Below are positions 17,813 through 29,100 of a stretch of 46,814 nucleotides of DNA, piece by piece. The stretch is taken from assembly GCA_002791295.1 (NCBI GenBank), contig PFWU01000049.1, positions 231-47,044 on the forward strand, written 5' to 3'. The DNA comes from Candidatus Uhrbacteria bacterium CG_4_9_14_3_um_filter_50_9 (GTDB lineage: Bacteria > Patescibacteriota > Patescibacteriia > UBA9934 > GWF2-40-263). The translations under genes were made by a program, and so were the position numbers. The notes beneath the pieces are model-generated. The model did no database searches. It was not told the DNA's origin and worked only from the letters and a program-made list of their open reading frames with translations. How positions within the stretch are numbered: the first letter of the stretch is position 1; each line of letters starts with the position of its first letter.

Positions 17813-19461
17813 TCCAACCTATGAAACCAGAAGGATTTCGCAATCGTCACGAAGAGGAGACAGGGGGTCGTGTTGAGATTTCGGAACACATGACTCATAT
17901 CGTGGATGTGGATGTGATGGGTGAGCAGGTGCGTGATCTGCGACGTGAACATTCTGCATTATCAGACGAGGCTTGGGTGAAGCGGGTGCTTAAAGAACAC
18001 GGACGGGATGTCCAAATGCCAGAAGGATATCAATGGAGTCCAGAGCTTGAGGAGGAAATTCGTTCCACACCTATTGAAGGTGTGCGAGAAAAACGTAACG
18101 GTGAGCAGCCACCACCACCAATCATCGATCAAAACGGACCCGTGGCACCCAATGCAATTTATGTGCGCGGACTTAAATGGCAGATCGGGAAAAAAATAGC
18201 TCAGGGAGGCTTTGGTTCTGTGTACGAGGTGCGTCATGGGGGAGGGAAACAGCGGAAACGTCTCGTCAAGCTGATGGCCATTTCCGGTGATCGTCCTAAC
18301 AAAGCGCATTTGACTGGGCTGCTTTGGAATGAGATCGGTGCCGCAATGGCTGCTGGTGACTATGTGGGGGACGAGGTGGTCTATGATGAATCTGATGGGC
18401 TGTGGATTGCGTTTGTGATGGAGCGTCACCGTGGCTCAAGTTTGAAAGATGTGGTCCTTCAGCGCCGCTATGAACAACGAGAACCCTCAACTCCTCCTGT
18501 GGCTAAGGTTGTTTATGAACCAACACTGCCACTTGCGAATATTCAACAACGTATCGAACACCCTCTCGATACTTCAGAAGAGTCTGTAAGACCCTCGTAT
18601 GAGGTTCTGGATTCAGAAAAAGCCATGCAGGACATTGAGCCATCTAAAGAAGGAGCGAAGTGGATGTATAAACAGGCCATGGCACTTCGGTCAGTGGTGA
18701 GTGTCTTGAGACGCATGCATGCGCAAGGATGGATTCATCGAGATATCAAGTCCGACAACGTCATTGTGAATCTGAATGATGGGGAGGAATCTCTTTCTCG
18801 CCCAATCGATTTTGGGATCGCCGAGCGGGCCGGAGCGATTCGTCGATTTATTCCATCAATGCTGACAGGAACCATCTCTTACATGCTGCCAGAATCCGTT
18901 GCTGGGCAGAACGCTGATCGACGTATTGAAGATTATTGGGGAGCCATGCTCTCCACAGCTGAGGGGTTAGGACTTGTCGATATGGAAGCGTCAAGAAATA
19001 ATCTGTCGACGCTTCAGATTCTTTATAAGCAACAAAACGGCACCTACCTCCATGCGCCACAACTCGCTCACCCAGCCGATGCAGAAGTCTACTTTCGTCG
19101 TGAGGGGATTGGGGGGGTTCAGCAGGAATTCATGCTCTGGGTGTATCGATTTATTTTGCCGCATATGAATATTGAGGATCGTCAATCCATGTGGCGCGAG
19201 CGTGGTGTGACGAAGACACTCGATCTTCCTCCTCGACCAGAAGGACTGACATCGCTGGATGAAGAGGAAGAACCATTTTTGGAGACGCAAGGCGATTTTC
19301 TTGATGACGATAGGTTTGTAGATGAACTTGAAGGGTTCATCTGCCGGTTGGCACAGGAAGCACAGATGCCGATTCCAGATAGGGTCCTTGAGCAGCTTCA
19401 AGAGTTTCCGGATGATCAAACGGTTGAAGAACGTATCTTGGTAGAACACGCAGCAAAATAG
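17809..19461 (+). CDS. Serine/threonine protein kinase
   Basis: IAQGGFGSVYEVRH, GWIHRDIKSDNVIVN, PIDFGIAERAG, GTISYMLPES. Confidence 0.85.
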   Translation: MIQPMKPEGFRNRHEEETGGRVEISEHMTHIVDVDVMGEQVRDLRREHSALSDEAWVKRVLKEHGRDVQMPEGYQWSPELEEEIRSTPIEGVREKRNGEQPPPPIIDQNGPVAPNAIYVRGLKWQIGKKIAQGGFGSVYEVRHGGGKQRKRLVKLMAISGDRPNKAHLTGLLWNEIGAAMAAGDYVGDEVVYDESDGLWIAFVMERHRGSSLKDVVLQRRYEQREPSTPPVAKVVYEPTLPLANIQQRIEHPLDTSEESVRPSYEVLDSEKAMQDIEPSKEGAKWMYKQAMALRSVVSVLRRMHAQGWIHRDIKSDNVIVNLNDGEESLSRPIDFGIAERAGAIRRFIPSMLTGTISYMLPESVAGQNADRRIEDYWGAMLSTAEGLGLVDMEASRNNLSTLQILYKQQNGTYLHAPQLAHPADAEVYFRREGIGGVQQEFMLWVYRFILPHMNIEDRQSMWRERGVTKTLDLPPRPEGLTSLDEEEEPFLETQGDFLDDDRFVDELEGFICRLAQEAQMPIPDRVLEQLQEFPDDQTVEERILVEHAAK

Positions 19462-19478
19462 ATCACCAAAAAGATCTC

Positions 19479-19507
19479 TTGACAGGGTTTCACAACTTAG
19501 ACAAAAT
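19479..19507 (+). promoter_or_regulatory. groESL promoter
   Basis: TTGACA-N17-CAAAAT. Confidence 0.6.
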
Positions 19508-19514
19508 GACGGCG

Positions 19515-19541
19515 TTAGCACTCCTACGTATAGACTGCTAG
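19515..19541 (+). promoter_or_regulatory. CIRCE operator (HrcA-binding site)
   Basis: TTAGCACTC-CTACGTATA-GACTGCTAG: perfect left half, N9, 7/9 in right half versus consensus GAGTGCTAA. Confidence 0.8.
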
Positions 19542-19585
19542 CGTCTTATTTTATCTAACACTATTAAGAATTTATTCACACGAGT

Positions 19586-19876
19586 ATGAAACTCACACCT
19601 GTTTCAGATCACATTGTCGTGAAAGCGGTCTCAAAAGAAGAGACGTCAGCTGCTGGGATTATCATTCCAGATACCGTTGATAAGGAGCGACCAGAGCGTG
19701 GAGAGGTTGTGGCGGTTGGTCCTGGACGTGTTATGGAGAATGGTTCCCGTTCACCGATGGAGGTTTCTGTCGGACAGACCGTCTTGTTTAAAAAATACGC
19801 GCCAGATGAGGTTAAAGTGGATGGGGAAGAATATCTCATTATCAAAATGGACGACCTTATGGCCGTCGTCGAGTAA
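19586..19876 (+). CDS. groES: Co-chaperonin GroES
   Basis: MKLTPVSDHIVVKAVSKEETSAAGIIIPDTVDKERPERGEVVAVGPGR. Confidence 0.97.
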   Translation: MKLTPVSDHIVVKAVSKEETSAAGIIIPDTVDKERPERGEVVAVGPGRVMENGSRSPMEVSVGQTVLFKKYAPDEVKVDGEEYLIIKMDDLMAVVE

Positions 19877-19879
19877 TAA

Positions 19880-21517
<1,638 letters not shown>

Positions 21518-21539
21518 GGAACAGCCCTACTCAACAGAG

Positions 21540-21568
21540 AAAAGACAGGGTATAAGCCCTGTCTTTTA
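21540..21568 (+). terminator. Terminator of groESL
   Basis: AAAAGACAGGG-TATAAG-CCCTGTCTTTT. Confidence 0.75.
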
Positions 21569-21620
21569 GTTGGAGAAGCGGCTCAGTTCTGTTACAATTA
21601 GCTAAGAATTAACCAAATCT

Positions 21621-21956
21621 ATGACACAAAAGAATACATCTCATTCATCAGAAGGGCTCCAGGAAGATCGTCTTATTGCGGCTATTGGGTATCTTGGGAT
21701 CCTTTGCGTGGTTCCGCTTTTACTTAAGAAGGATAGTAAGTTTGCGCAGCATCATGGAAAGCAAGGTTTGGTTCTGTTGATTGCCTGGCTCATTCTATGG
21801 GTGGGAAACATCATTCCAATTATTGGACAGATTGTCTGGATGCTTGGAACCATTGTAATCCTTATTCTGATCATTCTCGGAATGATTAATGCGCTCAACG
21901 GAAAATTTTGGGACATGCCTGTCTTAGGAAAGTACGCCAAGCAGATCAAACTTTAA
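21621..21956 (+). CDS. DUF4870/Tic20-like membrane protein
   Basis: EDRLIAAIGYLGILCVVPLLLKKDSKFAQHHGKQGLVLLIAWLI. Confidence 0.75.
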   Translation: MTQKNTSHSSEGLQEDRLIAAIGYLGILCVVPLLLKKDSKFAQHHGKQGLVLLIAWLILWVGNIIPIIGQIVWMLGTIVILILIILGMINALNGKFWDMPVLGKYAKQIKL

Positions 21957-21959
21957 GTT

Positions 21960-23094
21960 ATGAAGGAGTTACTTGCTAACATCCAAGACCTCCAGGTCCG
22001 CGCACGCGAGACGTGGGGGTTACTTTGACCTTGATGCCGTGGAGACACAGATTAAGACGCTTGATGTTGAGATGACGGCACCGGATTTTTGGAATGATCA
22101 AGAGCAGGCACAGCGTGTAAGCAAGCAGACAGCGGCTCTGAGGTCAGAAGTTGAACAGTGGAAAGGGTTTCTCGGGGAAGTTGCCGATGTAGAAGAGTTT
22201 GCTGCGCTTGCTGAGACTCAGGGGGACGAGTCCCTGTATGACGATATTGCAAGCAAGCTGAAAGATTTGAAGGAGCGGTTTTCCAAAATGGAATTCGCCA
22301 CACTGTTTGCAAGCACCTATGACAAGGATCCGGCCATCATCTCGATTCATGCAGGTTCAGGAGGAACGGAGGCTCAGGATTGGACAGAGATGCTTCTGCG
22401 AATGTTTGCACGATTTGCTGAGCAGAAAGATTGGGATGTGCGCATTTTAGACGAGTCACGCGCAGAAGATGTGGGGCTAAAGAGTGTCACTGTTCGTGTG
22501 GAAGGACGATGGGCCTATGGGTACTTCAGGTCCGAGGCGGGCGTGCATCGCTTGGTGCGCATCTCGCCATTTGATGCTGAGAAGATGCGGCACACCACGT
22601 TTGCGCTTGTTGAGGTGATCCCTGAGCTCGATGATGTTTCAGAGATTGAGATCGATCAAAAAGATTTGCGCATTGATACGTTCCTTTCGAGTGGGAAGGG
22701 GGGGCAGAGCGTGAACACGACGTATTCGGCCGTACGCATTGTGCATCTCCCCACGAAGATTGCTGTTTCCTGTCAGAATGAACGGTCGCAGCAACAGAAT
22801 AAAGAGACAGCCATGAAGGTTCTAAAGTCGAAACTCCATCAGATCCAACTTGAAAAACAGCAAAAGAAAAAAGACGCATTACGCGGAGAATATACCTCGG
22901 CTGAATGGGGGAATCAGATTCGTTCGTATGTGCTGCACCCGTATAAGCTCGTCAAGGATCATCGGACCAATCATGAGACGTCGGACACGCAAGGGGTACT
23001 CGACGGGGAGCTAGAACCTTTTATGGAAGCATTTCTTCGATGGGAGCTTGAACAATCAGATCGGTTCGAAGAAGCAAATCGTGACAACGATTAA
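21960..23094 (+). CDS. prfB: Peptide chain release factor 2, expressed by programmed +1 frameshift
   Basis: Frame 0 from ATG 21960: MKELLANIQDLQVRARETWGLL-TGA; site GGGGGTTACTTTGAC (CTT TGA C at 22023-22029); +1 frame continues DLDAVETQIKTLDVEM...GSGGTEAQDWTEM...SSGKGGQSVNTTYSAVRI. Confidence 0.95.
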
Positions 23095-23095
23095 T

Positions 23096-24028
23096 ATGGC
23101 CAAGAAATACAAAACAGCATTAGTGACCGGGGGAGCGGGATTCATTGGATCCCATATTGTGGATGCACTGATTAAGCGACGGATTAAAGTGTATGTTGTC
23201 GATGACCTGTCGAGTGGGCGAAAGTCGAACGTGAACCCCAATGCACACTTCACCAAGATGTCGATTTTGAATCCTCAGTTTCCGAAGTATCTCAAGCGTG
23301 TGAGCCCAGACATTATTTTTCACACAGCTGCACATATTAACCTGCGTGAAAGCATTATTGATCCGCCGAGTGATGCAGAAACAAACGTGCTTGGCACACT
23401 CAAGCTGGCTCACCACGCCGGAAAGATTGGGGTGAAGAAGATTGTCTTTTCTTCAACGGGTGGGGCGATGTATTCCACAGACGCACGTATCCCAACTTCT
23501 GAAAAAGTCGCACCAGCGCCGATTTCTCCTTATGGAATCGCCAAGCGTTCGGGGGAGATGTACTTGAACTTTGCTTATCACGTGCATGGGATCGAGTATA
23601 TTGCGCTTAGATACGCAAACGTCTACGGTCCACGTCAACATGCCAAAAGTGAGTCTGGTGTGATTTCAATTTTTGGAGAGAAGATGCTTCAGGGGGAGCC
23701 TGTGGCTATTTCAGGGTCGGGGAAGCAAACACGTGATTTTGTGTATGTGGACGATGTCGTGCGGGCAAACATGCTTGCTATGAACAAAAAGGTGATTGGG
23801 GAGTTTAATATCGGTACTGGAAAAGAAACGGATATCAATACGCTGTTTCGAAAAATGAAAGACATTACGGGTTACCAACTGAGCCCAAGAAAACTTCCGG
23901 AACCTCCGGGAGAGATTGCACGCTCAGCACTTGATGCACGCAAGGCACGAGCTTATCTCGGCTGGACACCGAAGACACGGCTCGAAGAGGGACTTCAAAA
24001 AACCATCCGATCATTTCAAAAGAAGTAG
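23096..24028 (+). CDS. NAD-dependent epimerase/dehydratase (GalE/WcaG-type SDR)
   Basis: ALVTGGAGFIGSHIVDALIKRRIKVYVVDDLSSG; PYGIAKRSGEMYL (YxxxK). Start moved from 23048 to 23096. Confidence 0.9.
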   Translation: MAKKYKTALVTGGAGFIGSHIVDALIKRRIKVYVVDDLSSGRKSNVNPNAHFTKMSILNPQFPKYLKRVSPDIIFHTAAHINLRESIIDPPSDAETNVLGTLKLAHHAGKIGVKKIVFSSTGGAMYSTDARIPTSEKVAPAPISPYGIAKRSGEMYLNFAYHVHGIEYIALRYANVYGPRQHAKSESGVISIFGEKMLQGEPVAISGSGKQTRDFVYVDDVVRANMLAMNKKVIGEFNIGTGKETDINTLFRKMKDITGYQLSPRKLPEPPGEIARSALDARKARAYLGWTPKTRLEEGLQKTIRSFQKK

Positions 24029-24029
24029 C

Positions 24030-24620
24030 ATGGACATTTCTCGAGAACAGTTAGACGAGGCTATTGCCGTCCTTAAACGAGGTGGTGTTGTTGTGTTTCC
24101 AACGGAGACGGCTTATGGACTGGCAGCAGATGCGACGAATTCAGAGGCCACACAGCGTGTGTGTGAGATCAAAGAACGAATTCAGGAGAAAGTCCTTCCG
24201 ATCATTGCGGCTGACCGAGCAATGGTTGAACGTGTTGCCGGGATTCCTAGTGGATTTAATCGGCTTGTGACACGTTACTGGCCAGGTCCGCTTACACTCA
24301 TCTTGCCGGCGCTGTCGGAACAGCTTGCTCCGGGAGTGATTGCGAACGACGAAGTCGCTGTTCGGGTTTCTTCGCATCCAGTCGCACGTGCGCTCTCAGA
24401 AGGGTTGGGTCAGCCCATTGTTTCAACCTCTGCGAACAAATCGGGCGAGCCAGTGTGTTATTCCATTCAGGACGTGCGAGACCAGCTAGGAGCGTTGCCG
24501 GACTATTATCTTGATGCGGGCGAACTCATTCCAGAACCTCCGTCTACCATTGTCACGTTGGATGATTATGGTTTGCCTGAGGTGTTGCGTCAGGGAGGCA
24601 TCAAGATTGACGAGCTCTAG
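24030..24620 (+). CDS. tsaC: L-threonylcarbamoyladenylate synthase (TsaC/Sua5)
   Basis: GGVVVFPTETAYGLAADATN; SANKSGEP. Start moved to 24030. Confidence 0.9.
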   Translation: MDISREQLDEAIAVLKRGGVVVFPTETAYGLAADATNSEATQRVCEIKERIQEKVLPIIAADRAMVERVAGIPSGFNRLVTRYWPGPLTLILPALSEQLAPGVIANDEVAVRVSSHPVARALSEGLGQPIVSTSANKSGEPVCYSIQDVRDQLGALPDYYLDAGELIPEPPSTIVTLDDYGLPEVLRQGGIKIDEL

Positions 24621-24622
24621 CT

Positions 24623-25402
24623 ATGTTACCTCGAGCAAAAAAAACATTTGGTCAGAATTGGCTGGTGGATGAGACTGTAGTGCGTAAGATGATAGAGGGA
24701 GCAGAAATCCAAGTGGGGGAAGAGGTGCTTGAAGTTGGCCCGGGTACAGGTGTTCTGACACAGGCACTCGTGGACGCTGGGGCGAAGGTTACCGCGATCG
24801 AGGCTGACAAAACATTAATCGATGGACTTCAAGAGCGCTTTCATGATCAGATCACGCTCTACCTTGGAAATGCTCTGAGTGGTTCAGGGATGCGACCCGC
24901 AGTTCCGTACAAGCTCGTGGCAAATATTCCCTACAACATCACTTCAGAGCTGATACAGACATTTCTCACCACAGAACCTAGACCCGTGAGTCTGATTCTC
25001 ATGGTGCAAAAAGAGGTTGCGGATCGAATTACGGCCAAACCTCCAGAGATGAGTCTACTTTCTGTGGTGTGCCAGGCTTATGCAGAGTGCAAGAAACTTT
25101 TTACGGTCCCCGCAGGAGCCTTTAGACCCATTCCCAAAGTTCAATCGGCCGTAGTGAGGCTTGATCTATTCCCTATGGGGGATCAAGAGTCAGTCATTCA
25201 GATCGCAAAACAGGGTTTTTCTTCTAAGCGCAAGCAGCTTCACAAGAATCTCTCATCCCTCAGAGGTCTTGACTCAGAACAGGTAAAAATGTGGTTGACA
25301 GACCTAGGTTTTGACCCGCGAGCACGCGCTGAAACCCTCACTGTGGACGACTGGAAACAACTTACCCACAAATACAAGCAATTGATTGCTCAAAACACCT
25401 AG
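24623..25402 (+). CDS. ksgA: 16S rRNA (adenine1518/1519-N6)-dimethyltransferase KsgA
   Basis: KKTFGQNWLVDETVV, EVGPGTGVLTQAL, KLVANIPYNITSELI. Confidence 0.95.
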   Translation: MLPRAKKTFGQNWLVDETVVRKMIEGAEIQVGEEVLEVGPGTGVLTQALVDAGAKVTAIEADKTLIDGLQERFHDQITLYLGNALSGSGMRPAVPYKLVANIPYNITSELIQTFLTTEPRPVSLILMVQKEVADRITAKPPEMSLLSVVCQAYAECKKLFTVPAGAFRPIPKVQSAVVRLDLFPMGDQESVIQIAKQGFSSKRKQLHKNLSSLRGLDSEQVKMWLTDLGFDPRARAETLTVDDWKQLTHKYKQLIAQNT

Positions 25403-25428
25403 GACTTACCTAGGTGTTTTGTTATAAT
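25391..25428 (+). terminator. ksgA terminator overlapping/abutting the next gene's -10 box
   Basis: AACACCTAGG-ACTTA-CCTAGGTGTTTTG followed directly by TATAAT; the ksgA TAG stop lies inside the stem. Confidence 0.65.
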
Positions 25429-25440
25429 GGTTTTAAGATT

Positions 25441-26136
25441 ATGGCGATTAAACGCATCGGAAATCGCCCGCGTTCACCCCTCGGAGCGGAGCAGAAGATT
25501 GCTTTTGCTCTATTGATGTTTCTTGGGGTTGGTGGAGTCTTTTTTGGCTTCAAATCCTTTGGTGCAAACTTGATGCGGCCGATTCAAACACAAATTGCAG
25601 ACCTGTATACAGGGGAAACGTTTTTGACCACAGGGGAGCGGGAGGCTGAGGCGCTTGAGGAATCAAAGACGAAGGACACAGACGGTGATGGTTTGGTCGA
25701 CTACGACGAGCTCTACATCTACAAGACGAGTCCCTACATTATTGATTCAGATTCGGATGGTTATAGCGACTACGAAGAAGTCTATTCAGGGAATGATCCA
25801 GGATGTCCTGTTGGTCGAACCTGTAGCTCGGTGGATGGTGATGCAGAAGAGGCCACAACAACCAATCCAGCGCTGGAGGAACTGATCGAGGCGGAAGCAG
25901 ATTCAGAATTAGCTGGTGTCGACATTGACTTGAGTGATCCGGAGTCTATCACTGAATATCTCCAGACAGTGACAATGAATGAAGTGCGTGCCGCACTGTT
26001 GGAGTCAGGAGTGTCCCAAGAGGAGTTGGATGCAATTGACGATGAGACTCTTGCAAAACTTTTTTACGAAACGCTTTCAGAGATAGAAGATGAGGGAGCT
26101 GCGGCAACAGAAGAAAGCACAGAAACGACTGAGTAA
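25441..26136 (+). CDS. Membrane-anchored EF-hand/thrombospondin type-3-like Ca-binding protein
   Basis: N-terminal TM (IAFALLMFLGVGGVFFGF), DTDGDGLVDYDELYIYKTSPYIIDSDSDGYSDYEEVYSGNDP. Start moved to 25441. Confidence 0.8.
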   Translation: MAIKRIGNRPRSPLGAEQKIAFALLMFLGVGGVFFGFKSFGANLMRPIQTQIADLYTGETFLTTGEREAEALEESKTKDTDGDGLVDYDELYIYKTSPYIIDSDSDGYSDYEEVYSGNDPGCPVGRTCSSVDGDAEEATTTNPALEELIEAEADSELAGVDIDLSDPESITEYLQTVTMNEVRAALLESGVSQEELDAIDDETLAKLFYETLSEIEDEGAAATEESTETTE

Positions 26137-26140
26137 CCTT

Positions 26141-29100
26141 ATGCAGGTAACGCCTAAAACAAAACGATTTGTTGTCACTCTATTCCTGCTCGTTTTTTGT
26201 TTGAGTCTTGGGTCGGTTTTTCTTTCTGATGTCCCGCAGGCTCAAGCAGCTTTTGCATCTCCTGGACAATTCGGTAGCACCATGGACTATGCAACCGCAA
26301 GGCAAGAAGTGAGTGCTGGTGCGGCAGAGGGGGCATGTCCAACGGGTGGTCCGATCACAACGACTTGTCCAGCTACAGGTTTGAGGTTGGTTTTGCACAC
26401 GATTGGAGAAAAGATTATCAGTCCACAATTTCGATTGGTTCTTCTGCAAGCACTTTTGAATGTTTCTCAATTTGTTCTTGATCGATTGGCTTACGAAGCA
26501 GCTGTATCGATTGCTTCGGGTGGTCCAGGTGAGACGTCACTCTTTTATGATAAATCACCCGCAGAAGCCTTTGGTCAGTTAGGACTTGATGTAGCAGGTG
26601 AGACTCTTGGTCAGTTGAACGATATTACAAATGGGTATCTAGGAATTGGGTTCAACCTGTGTGCTCCCAGTCCACTGATTAACTGGGCTGTTTCCATTGG
26701 AATTAAACAGAGGTATCAGCCTGACAAACCTTCCTGTGACATTTTGGAGGTAGGGAAGAACTGGAATAATTACATCTCGAATACCTATCAGACGATTTCA
26801 GATCCAGATACGCGGAACACGGCCATTAAGAAAAAGTTTGCTGAGTCTTTGGCACCAGGTGCGAATGAGCTCTCCGCTTCGTTGCGTTTGAATGTGGCTG
26901 TTGATCAGCAGATTCATGAGAAAAAGATGACGAACTTTTTTGAGCGTACCGAAAAAGAGTATCTAGATGTCATTAATTTTATAACCGGAAATGTAGAAAC
27001 ACCTTCTGAAACGCTACAAGCAGAATTTACGAAGACGACTCTTGATGCAGATGGAAAGGCTACGCGTGACGCAAACTTGCAGGCAGCCATTCAGAATGCA
27101 GATCTTTTGGGAGGTCTTGCGGTTTCAACCGCCTCGACATTTGTTAATACACTTCTTTCAACACTTTTGAATCGGATTTATACCGGTTTATTTGCTATTG
27201 ATACTCCTGACATTGACCTTAATGATTATGAAGGAAGTAGTGGAGGCGATCGTGGTGCCGCCGAAGATCGTTTTGCATCACTCCTTACTTCAAGTCCAAT
27301 CGCCACAGGTTCGATCGATCTTTTGAGCAATTTTGTGGTGTGTACTGCTGGGGGTGGTAATAATCGAGGGTTAAATAATTGTGTGATGGATTCGAATTTT
27401 CTTGCGGCTGTTAGTCGTGGAAACAGTGGGGCACCGCTCACGGTGCAGGAAGCCATCAATGAGGGTCTGTTGAATGGTGATTGGCCTCTTATTTCTCCAG
27501 AAGATCGTTCTTCCAACCAAGATGCATTTTGTTATACCTATGGGTACTGCTACGGAAACATTGTGAAGCTCCGTAAGGCACGTGTTTTGCCAATTGGCTG
27601 GGAACTTGCTGCACTTCGAAATGATCCGAGCAATCCAGATTCGCTCCAAGAGATCATTGATGGATTTGATGACTGTACCGATTTAGGAACGGTTGGTTCT
27701 GCCAGTTCTGACAATGATGATAATCGCTGGTGTCACTTAATCGATCCAAACTGGGTGTTAAAGTATCCAGAAACTCAGTGTCGCGCCACGGTTAATGCGG
27801 AGATTCGTGTCAGTTCGTTGGTGAATGGTCGATTAGGGGAGTGTGTGGACGCTCCAAGTTGTATTGGAGAAGACAACGATGGAAATTGTACAGATGGCTA
27901 TGGTTACTGTGTCCAAGAGCGAAACGTTTGGCGTTTCCGTGGAGAGGAGTGTCCAGAGCAATACACCACATGCCTTGCCCTTGAAAATACAACAACAGGA
28001 GACAGTGATGGGTACCTTGTCAGTACGGTGGACTATAGTGTGTGTGATGGGGACAATGCTGGGTGTTTATGGTACCGCACGAATAAGTATTACTCGGATG
28101 GGGGAACAGAGGATGATGAATCAGACGATACCTATGAGTGGCTCCCAGATGGAGTCGACTACATGACAGCAGAACGCGATAGCGTAAATCGCTATCAGAA
28201 TTCAGCGGGGGATACATCCAGCCGTGCTTCGTTCGGTGAATACGCCTCAAAGGATGACGTTGATGATGCAACGGCAGCTGAGGTCTACTCGTACGAGGAT
28301 CGTCTCTATGTCACACATGCCGTTTCTGAGTGTGATTCTTCTGACGCAGGATGCACACAGTTATACGAAATTGACGAGGATACCATCTTAAACGTGGTGA
28401 AGAATCCGAGTTTTGAGGATGACGACGATGGGGATGCCGTGCCAGATAACTGGCAAATCGTGAGTGGTTCAACCTACGACTATGACACATCTGGTGACGC
28501 CTATTACGGGGATGCTGCGCTTGAGGTTGATGGAACATGGTTTGGTCAATATGTTGGTCTTGCACCAAGTAACTTTTACACATTGAGTGCCTACGTGCGT
28601 GCGGATGATGCATCAGAATCGAGTGGAAACATTTCGATATTCTTGTATGACGAAGATGGCGATCCTGTGAATTTAAGTGGAACGTCCGTTGGCGGTGACT
28701 GTGATGGAACGTTTTCAAGTACGGGTTCCTACATTGTGACACTTGATCCAGCCGATACCAGCACCCTTCCTACTGGGGAATGGACACGCGTGGAGTGTAC
28801 GTTCACCACGAACACAGAAGTCACCCAAGGACTCGTTAATGTGACGAGTGGTGGGGTACTCCGATTCGATGCAGTGCAATTGGAAGTAGGAGAGAACACA
28901 AATGCCTTCACCACAGGGTATCTCACCGTACCAACGGCTGCTTACTACAAGATCGCTCCGGATTACCTCGGATGCACAGGCGCCTCAACTGATCCAGATG
29001 CGTGCGACAGCTACTCCCAAATGTGTTCGGCACAAAATGTTGGATGTAGCCTTTATACTCCTGAAGACGGAGATCCATCCGTTCCAGCCATTATTTCCGA

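Noticed and set aside
21960-23094. UGA recoding (genetic code 25) in this CPR-like genome
   Set aside because: TGA serves as the normal stop in several genes and prfB (RF2) is present with its UGA-dependent frameshift.
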